Part shown: in pieces, positions 5,516 through 9,852 of the stretch | Layout of the letters: each line of letters begins with the position of its first letter | Position numbering within the stretch: position 1 is the first letter of the stretch | Source: Bacteroidales bacterium | Lineage (GTDB): Bacteria; Bacteroidota; Bacteroidia; Bacteroidales; UBA4181 | NCBI GenBank assembly: GCA_028700615.1 | Contig: JAQVSH010000054.1 | Coordinates: 1-9,852 of the forward strand | Direction: 5' to 3' | Length of the DNA stretch: 9,852 nt | Translations under genes and position numbers: made by a program | Notes under the pieces: generated by a model | Database searches by the model: none | What the model was told of the DNA's origin: nothing | Seen by the model: only the letters and a program-made list of their open reading frames with translations

Positions 5516-7417
5516 TTAATAAAGCACAAATCCGCTTCCGGGCTCAATACTTACCGTTAAGGTATTGGCAGTTACCGTTTGTTTTGAAATGACCCAGCGC
5601 GTTCCGTTTTCAGGAGCATTGGTAATCAGGGTGTATTCTCCATCTGCCGGAATATTGAGTTGCAGGGTTTTCACCTCGATGTCTCCGTTGATTCCTCCTA
5701 TATACCATTTACTTCCGCTTCTGCGTGCGACTACCGTGCAGGATCCCGGCTCTCCGACCAGAAAACGGGTCTCGTCCCAGGCGTTGGGCACTGTACTCAG
5801 AAAGTCTTTTGCTTCTTTTGGGAGGTTACGCAAAGTGCCCGAAGCTTCTGCTATATGCTGAATTCCGGATTCAAAAACAATCGGTAATGCCAGTTCATGC
5901 GCATAGGATGTTACATGAGGATAAGTCTGATTAGAAAAGGCCACGGGAGTGTAATCCATAGACCCGACTACATTTCGGGTGTACGGATAAATGTTATTCA
6001 TTATCACGGCGAGTGCCGGGTAACGGGGATCAAAGGCATAATTTTCAGCTCCTCTGACCGCTTCCATGGAAACCAGATTGGGATAAGTCCTTTGCCATCC
6101 TCTGGGGAGCGTACAACCGTGGAAATTCACCATGATCTGATGCTCAGCCGCATCTTTCAGAATATCAATATACAAACGGATCATTTCCTGTTTGTCGCTC
6201 TGAAAGAAATCCACCTTAACACCTTTAATACCTAATGTTTTTAACCTTTGAAATTCCGCTTTCCGTTTCACGGGATCATTCATCAGGTCTCTGGGTTGTT
6301 CGGTGACGTTATTGTGTGTTCCTCCTGAATTATACCATAATAAAAGACCGACTCCTTTTTTTGCAGCATATTCCACCAGCTGTTCAAGTGTGCCACCCTT
6401 CATAATATTCCAATTGGCATCTACCAGAGAATAAGGCCATTTCATATCCGCAGAAATGTCTATAAATCTTTTCAGACTATTGTAGTTTGCGCTGCTGGCA
6501 TGATCACTCCACCAGCTCCAGGAAGCAAGGCCCGGCCTGACCCAGGAATCATCCCCGATCACGGAAGGAGAGGCCAGATGCGTCACCAGATTGGATTCGG
6601 CAATGCCTCCGGCGGTTTCAGCAAGGATCACTACTCTCCAGGGAGTTTTCCAGGGCAGTGTGGAAGACGGGGTGGAAGGATAATTTCCCAGGGCTTCCGC
6701 GGCAGAAGGGAATACCAGTCTGTACGTGTTTTTCTCTACGTTCTGATCCAGATGAGAGGCGCAATAGGTGCCATCCATCTCCGATTCGGTGATCAGGGCC
6801 CAGATTTGATTTTTATTGAACAACAGAGGGAAAGACCAACCCCCGCTGCTGGGAGAGGGCATTCCGACTATGGTACCATTGGTGAAATACGTTTCATATG
6901 CAGGAGCATACATGGTCACACTATCATAGGGCATCACCCATACTTTTGATCCGAAGGGCAGTTTAAATCCTGTTTTTTCTTCTTTTACGGTAAATTTCTG
7001 AGTGTTTTCGCCCGGAAAATAATATCTGAAAGCAATTCCTTCATTATAGGCGCGGACAATCAAATCCATCCTCTCTCCGGCAGCATTCTTCAATTGATAG
7101 GATTTTTCGTTTGCGGTTACAGTGTTTTCGAGCTTTTTACCCGATTTAAGGGTATAGGAATCCTCAATAGAAGAATCTCTCACCCCAATCAATTCCAATC
7201 CGGAAGAAAAGTCCTGATCTTCCCGGATGATTCCGAAAGGAGAATTTTCCAGGGCGAAAACGCTGTCAAGCAATACCTGAAAGGTCATTTCTGCCGCACT
7301 TATATTAAATGAGATCCGCCCGTCCGGAGAGTATAGGACTGTTTCTACATTCTTTTTTCCTCCCGAGCAGGAGATAAGTAAAGCTATCAGGCTCAGATAA
7401 CAGGCAATTCTCTTCAT
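5516..7417 (-). CDS. Glycoside hydrolase family 97 lipoprotein, retaining (alpha-galactosidase-like) subgroup
   Basis: GH97 enzymes cleave alpha-linked glucose or galactose from oligosaccharides in the periplasm or at the cell surface. The product has 633 residues. A lipoprotein signal peptide ends LLISC with Cys17; the next residues (SGGKKN) lack the acidic lipoprotein export signal, so the enzyme probably faces the periplasm. The N-terminal beta-sandwich covers about 25-280. The (beta/alpha)8 barrel, about 290-560, contains GLASWSWWSDH (296-306), YSLVDANWN (329-337), GVGLLLWYNSGG (355-366), GIKGVKVDFFQSD (396-408), RTYPNLVSMEAVRGAE (443-458) and HELALPIVFESG. A C-terminal beta domain follows. 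Asp403 matches the nucleophile of the retaining alpha-galactosidase BtGH97b (D415) and Glu458 its acid/base (E470), with the same spacing of 55. Where inverting SusB has its base in HEAVRP, this protein has Gly434 (HGCTLP). Exact sugar specificity is not proven. Confidence 0.93.
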   Translation of the reverse strand: MKRIACYLSLIALLISCSGGKKNVETVLYSPDGRISFNISAAEMTFQVLLDSVFALENSPFGIIREDQDFSSGLELIGVRDSSIEDSYTLKSGKKLENTVTANEKSYQLKNAAGERMDLIVRAYNEGIAFRYYFPGENTQKFTVKEEKTGFKLPFGSKVWVMPYDSVTMYAPAYETYFTNGTIVGMPSPSSGGWSFPLLFNKNQIWALITESEMDGTYCASHLDQNVEKNTYRLVFPSAAEALGNYPSTPSSTLPWKTPWRVVILAETAGGIAESNLVTHLASPSVIGDDSWVRPGLASWSWWSDHASSANYNSLKRFIDISADMKWPYSLVDANWNIMKGGTLEQLVEYAAKKGVGLLLWYNSGGTHNNVTEQPRDLMNDPVKRKAEFQRLKTLGIKGVKVDFFQSDKQEMIRLYIDILKDAAEHQIMVNFHGCTLPRGWQRTYPNLVSMEAVRGAENYAFDPRYPALAVIMNNIYPYTRNVVGSMDYTPVAFSNQTYPHVTSYAHELALPIVFESGIQHIAEASGTLRNLPKEAKDFLSTVPNAWDETRFLVGEPGSCTVVARRSGSKWYIGGINGDIEVKTLQLNIPADGEYTLITNAPENGTRWVISKQTVTANTLTVSIEPGSGFVLY

Positions 7418-7475
7418 GGTTTTTTGTTTTTGAGGGACGAAATCTTATATAATACAAAGTTCATGAATTTAAACA

Positions 7476-7505
7476 AAAAACCCCAGAGTTTTCTCCGGGG
7501 TTTTT
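7476..7505 (-). terminator. Strong intrinsic terminator of the aminotransferase gene
   Basis: AAAAACCCC (7476-7484) pairs with GGGGTTTTT (7497-7505), and inner GAG (7486-7488) pairs with CTC (7493-7495) around a TTTT loop. Transcribed from the minus strand, the one odd position (7485/7496) becomes a G-U wobble, so that hairpin is unbroken and is followed by six U (7480-7475). In plus-strand RNA it is a C-A mismatch. The element lies 15 nt after the aminotransferase stop, so GH97 probably has its own promoter in 7418-7475, where no good consensus match was found. Confidence 0.85.
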
Positions 7506-7520
7506 AGAGGCATTTCAGAA

Positions 7521-8717
7521 TTATTTTAATTTACCGAGGGCCGTTTTTAAATTGGCCATGGCCGTTTTAAGATTTTCGTCCGAAGTAGCGTATGATAACC
7601 GGATGCATTTAGGTTCGCCGAAGGCGCCTCCCGGAACAGCTGCCACATGGGCTTTATCCAAAAGATAAAGGCAAAGATCCATATCGTCTTTCACTAAGGT
7701 TTCCCCATCGCTTTTGCCATAGAAATAGGTCACATCGGGAAAAACATAGAAAGCTCCATCGGGAACATCACAACGTACTCCCGGAATTTCAGAAAGTCCC
7801 TGCATCACCAGGTCCCGGCGTCTGCGAAAAGCGGCCAGCATATCTGTGATGAAACCATTTTCACCCTTGTAAGCTGCAAGCGCAGCCCTTTGTGCAATAC
7901 TGGAGGCATTGGAAGTTTGTTGTCCCTGCAGTTTGGAACAGGCCTTTGCCAACCAGAGCGGTGCAGCCATGTATCCGATACGATACCCGGTCATTGCATA
8001 ACTTTTGGAAACCCCGTTGATGACAACACAACGGTCGAAAATCTCCGGGTTGTGGGCAATGCTGTGATGTGCTCCGACAAAATTGATATGTTCGTAGATC
8101 TCATCGGAGATTATAAAAATACCGGGATGTTTAGCCAGTACATCGGCAAGTCCTTTCAATTCTTCTTTAGTGTATACGCTTCCGGTCGGATTGGAAGGAG
8201 AGCAAAGCAGCAATGCTTTAGTTTTTGGGGTGATCGCGGACTCCAGTTGTGCCGGAGTCATTTTGAATTTGCTTTCGAGGCTGGTGGGAACAATCACATT
8301 GACCCCTCCGGCCAGTTTAACCAGTTCAGAATAGGAAACCCAGTAAGGAGCAGGAATAATCACTTCATCCCCTTCATCAATCAGGGCAAGAAACACATTG
8401 GAAAGTGAATGTTTGGCTCCGTTGGAAACAATAATCTGCTGAGCAGTGTAATTCAGGTTGTTTTCTTTTTTTAATTTATCAGCAACGGCTTGGCGAAGAT
8501 CCATATACCCTTCAACCGGGGTATAAAATGAAAAGTTTTCGTCAATCGATTTTTTGGCGGCCTCTTTTACATGATCAGGGGTAAAAAAATCAGGTTCTCC
8601 CACGCTGAGGCTGACAACAGCAATTCCTTTCGCTTGCAAATCACGGGCTTTTTGAGTCATAGCCATGGTTTGAGATTCGGAAAGTTCTCGCAATCTTTTC
8701 GATAAGTATTTTTCCAT
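7521..8717 (-). CDS. Class I PLP-dependent aminotransferase, aspartate aminotransferase type
   Basis: This is a cytoplasmic fold-type I aminotransferase, most like bacterial subgroup 1b aspartate (or aspartate/prephenate) aminotransferases that transfer the amino group between aspartate and 2-oxoglutarate. The product has 398 residues, normal for the group. Visible features are SVGEPDFFTPDHV (38-50), YTPVEGYMDLRQAVA (65-79), phosphate-binding SNGAKHSL (98-105), ring-stacking Trp126 in PAPYWVSY, CSPSNPTGSVY (172-182, Asn176), ISDEIYEH (203-210; Asp205, Tyr208), the Schiff-base Lys238 in GVSKSYAMTGYRIGY with Arg246, and substrate carboxylate-binding Arg373 in CIRLSYAT. Family is certain; exact amino-acid specificity is inferred. 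The gene is transcribed alone: a strong terminator follows it and nspC diverges from it across 112 nt. A possible -7 box, TATTTTCG on the minus strand at 8757-8750, has one mismatch. Confidence 0.92.
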   Translation of the reverse strand: MEKYLSKRLRELSESQTMAMTQKARDLQAKGIAVVSLSVGEPDFFTPDHVKEAAKKSIDENFSFYTPVEGYMDLRQAVADKLKKENNLNYTAQQIIVSNGAKHSLSNVFLALIDEGDEVIIPAPYWVSYSELVKLAGGVNVIVPTSLESKFKMTPAQLESAITPKTKALLLCSPSNPTGSVYTKEELKGLADVLAKHPGIFIISDEIYEHINFVGAHHSIAHNPEIFDRCVVINGVSKSYAMTGYRIGYMAAPLWLAKACSKLQGQQTSNASSIAQRAALAAYKGENGFITDMLAAFRRRRDLVMQGLSEIPGVRCDVPDGAFYVFPDVTYFYGKSDGETLVKDDMDLCLYLLDKAHVAAVPGGAFGEPKCIRLSYATSDENLKTAMANLKTALGKLK

Positions 8718-8829
8718 AGGGTTTTAATATGATTTTGAATGCTACACGGCGAAAATAAGAAAAGTTTATATGAAATTACGGCATAAAAGTGTTATTTTGT
8801 TAATAAAATAACCATTGTTAATATCTCCT
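8718..8829. promoter_or_regulatory. Divergent promoter region between the aminotransferase and nspC
   Basis: These 112 AT-rich nt must hold both start regions. On the minus strand TATTTTCG (8757-8750), and on the plus strand TTATTTTG (8792-8799), each match TAnnTTTG with one mismatch. Neither has a clear TTTG at the right distance. The two candidates lie about 35 nt apart, so shared regulation is possible but not shown. Confidence 0.4.
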
Positions 8830-9852
8830 ATGGACTACTCTCAAATTCCTTCCCCCTGTTACGTTCTGGATGAAAAACTGCTTCGCCGGAACCTTGCGCT
8901 GATACGTCAGGTATCTTTTGATTCCGGGGCTGAAATTATTCTGGCTTTTAAGGGGTTTGCCCTGTGGGGCGTTTTCCCCATCGTCCGGGAGTATATCCAG
9001 GGTGCCACCGCCAGTTCTGCCCATGAGGCCATGTTGGCAAAAGAAGAAATGCACACCCTTGCCCATACCTATGCTCCAGTATATGCCTCAGAGGATTTTC
9101 CGGTCATTATGGATTGCAGCAGCCATATCACTTTCAATTCTCTGGACCAGTTTACAAAGTTTTATCCGCAGGTAAAACGCCATTCTCCCAAAATATCCTG
9201 CGGATTGCGCGTCAATCCGGAATACTCCGAAATCGGCACTGCGCTGTACAATCCCTGTGCCCCCGGTTCCCGGCTGGGCATCACTGCAGAACATTTACCG
9301 GAACGTCTTCCGGAAGGCGTTGAAGGTCTGCATTTTCACGTACATTGTGAATCGGATGCGGAAGATCTGGAACGCTCCCTGGCGGTTTTTGAAAAAAGTT
9401 TTTCGAAATATTTTTCTCAAATTCGTTGGGTAAATATGGGGGGCGGTCATTTAATGACCCGGTCGGGATACAACCTTGACCTGCTGGTGCAAATAATTGG
9501 AAATTTTAGAAAGAAATACGGACTGCATGTGATTCTGGAGCCGGGATCCGCTTTTGCTTGGGAAACAGGGGTTTTAGTATCCACGGTAGAAGACATCGTA
9601 GAAAATGGCGGAATCAAAACAGCCATTCTCAACGTTTCTTTTACTGCGCATATGCCTGATTGTCTGGAAATGCCTTATAAACCCCGTATTGTCGGAGCTG
9701 TTGATGAGGTGCCGGGAAAGCCGGTATACAGGATGGGGGGAAATAGTTGTCTTTCGGGTGATTTTTTTGGCAACTGGTCCTTTGATCAACCGCTGAAACC
9801 CGGAGACCGGATTGTCTTTGAAGATATGATCCATTACACCATGGTCAAGACC
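8830..9852 (+). CDS. nspC: Carboxynorspermidine/carboxyspermidine decarboxylase, C-terminus cut by window edge
   Basis: NspC is a cytoplasmic PLP-dependent, alanine-racemase-fold decarboxylase that converts carboxyspermidine (or carboxynorspermidine) to spermidine (or norspermidine), the last step of the aspartate-semialdehyde route to polyamines. The window contains 341 codons; the family usually has about 375-380 residues, so a few tens are missing. The start MDYSQIPSPCYVLDEKLLRRN is typical. The PLP lysine is Lys41 in ILAFKGFALWGVF. Further signatures are HFHVHCE (168-174), NMGGGH (202-207, phosphate-binding glycines), EPGSAFAWETG (237-247), NSCLSGDFFG with catalytic Cys307 and substrate-binding Asp311, and HYTMVK with Tyr336. 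The carboxyspermidine dehydrogenase partner is not in the window. Which polyamine is made is not visible; spermidine is expected in Bacteroidota. Confidence 0.94.
   Translation, partial: MDYSQIPSPCYVLDEKLLRRNLALIRQVSFDSGAEIILAFKGFALWGVFPIVREYIQGATASSAHEAMLAKEEMHTLAHTYAPVYASEDFPVIMDCSSHITFNSLDQFTKFYPQVKRHSPKISCGLRVNPEYSEIGTALYNPCAPGSRLGITAEHLPERLPEGVEGLHFHVHCESDAEDLERSLAVFEKSFSKYFSQIRWVNMGGGHLMTRSGYNLDLLVQIIGNFRKKYGLHVILEPGSAFAWETGVLVSTVEDIVENGGIKTAILNVSFTAHMPDCLEMPYKPRIVGAVDEVPGKPVYRMGGNSCLSGDFFGNWSFDQPLKPGDRIVFEDMIHYTMVKT

Noticed and set aside
5549..5580. Direct repeat TTACCGTT in the 3' end of the GH97 gene
   Set aside because: It simply encodes the repeated Leu/Thr-Val-Thr pattern of beta strands in the C-terminal domain.
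6500..6949. 149-codon plus-strand ORF
   Set aside because: It lies wholly antisense within the GH97 gene, whose protein has strong family motifs through this region. The antisense translation shows no recognisable domain.
7890..8408. 172-codon plus-strand ORF
   Set aside because: It is antisense to the well-conserved aminotransferase core (phosphate-binding loop to Schiff-base lysine) and has a low-complexity, motif-free product.

Overview
The window comes from a member of the Bacteroidota, most likely order Bacteroidales. The evidence is a SusC/RagA-type TonB-dependent transporter, a GH97 glycosidase lipoprotein, the unusual Bacteroidota form of RNA polymerase omega, a perfect Bacteroidota promoter (TTTG-N20-TAnnTTTG) and AT-rich intergenic DNA without Shine-Dalgarno sequences. 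No mobile element, CRISPR array, tRNA or rRNA was seen.

Layout: (1) 1-1077, minus: the first 359 codons of a SusC/RagA outer-membrane transporter that runs off the left edge. (2) 1078-1452: an AT-rich divergent intergenic region with a -7 candidate for susC on the minus strand and a complete promoter for the next operon on the plus strand. (3) 1453-5504, plus: a tight four-gene operon, bamD, an omega-like RNAP subunit, coaBC and recN, with gaps of 18, 12 and 11 nt. (4) 5516-7417, minus: a GH97 glycoside hydrolase lipoprotein, convergent with recN and separated from it by 11 nt. (5) 7476-7505: a strong intrinsic terminator. (6) 7521-8717, minus: a class I PLP aminotransferase (aspartate aminotransferase type). 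(7) 8830-9852, plus: carboxynorspermidine/carboxyspermidine decarboxylase (nspC), divergent from the aminotransferase and cut by the right edge.

How they work together: the operon is a housekeeping cluster covering outer-membrane protein assembly, transcription, CoA synthesis and recombinational repair. BamD would help insert beta-barrels such as the neighbouring SusC protein. The transporter and the GH97 enzyme both suggest glycan use, but they lie on opposite sides of the operon and nothing shows co-regulation. The aminotransferase and NspC belong to aspartate/amino-acid and polyamine metabolism.

I found no clearly undescribed multi-gene system. The points most worth a second look are: a ten-A tract at the junction of the two CoaBC domains with stop codons close by in both shifted frames; two substitutions at known CoaC active-site positions (N125 to D, C158 to S, E. 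coli numbering); and the retaining-type catalytic set in the GH97 enzyme.
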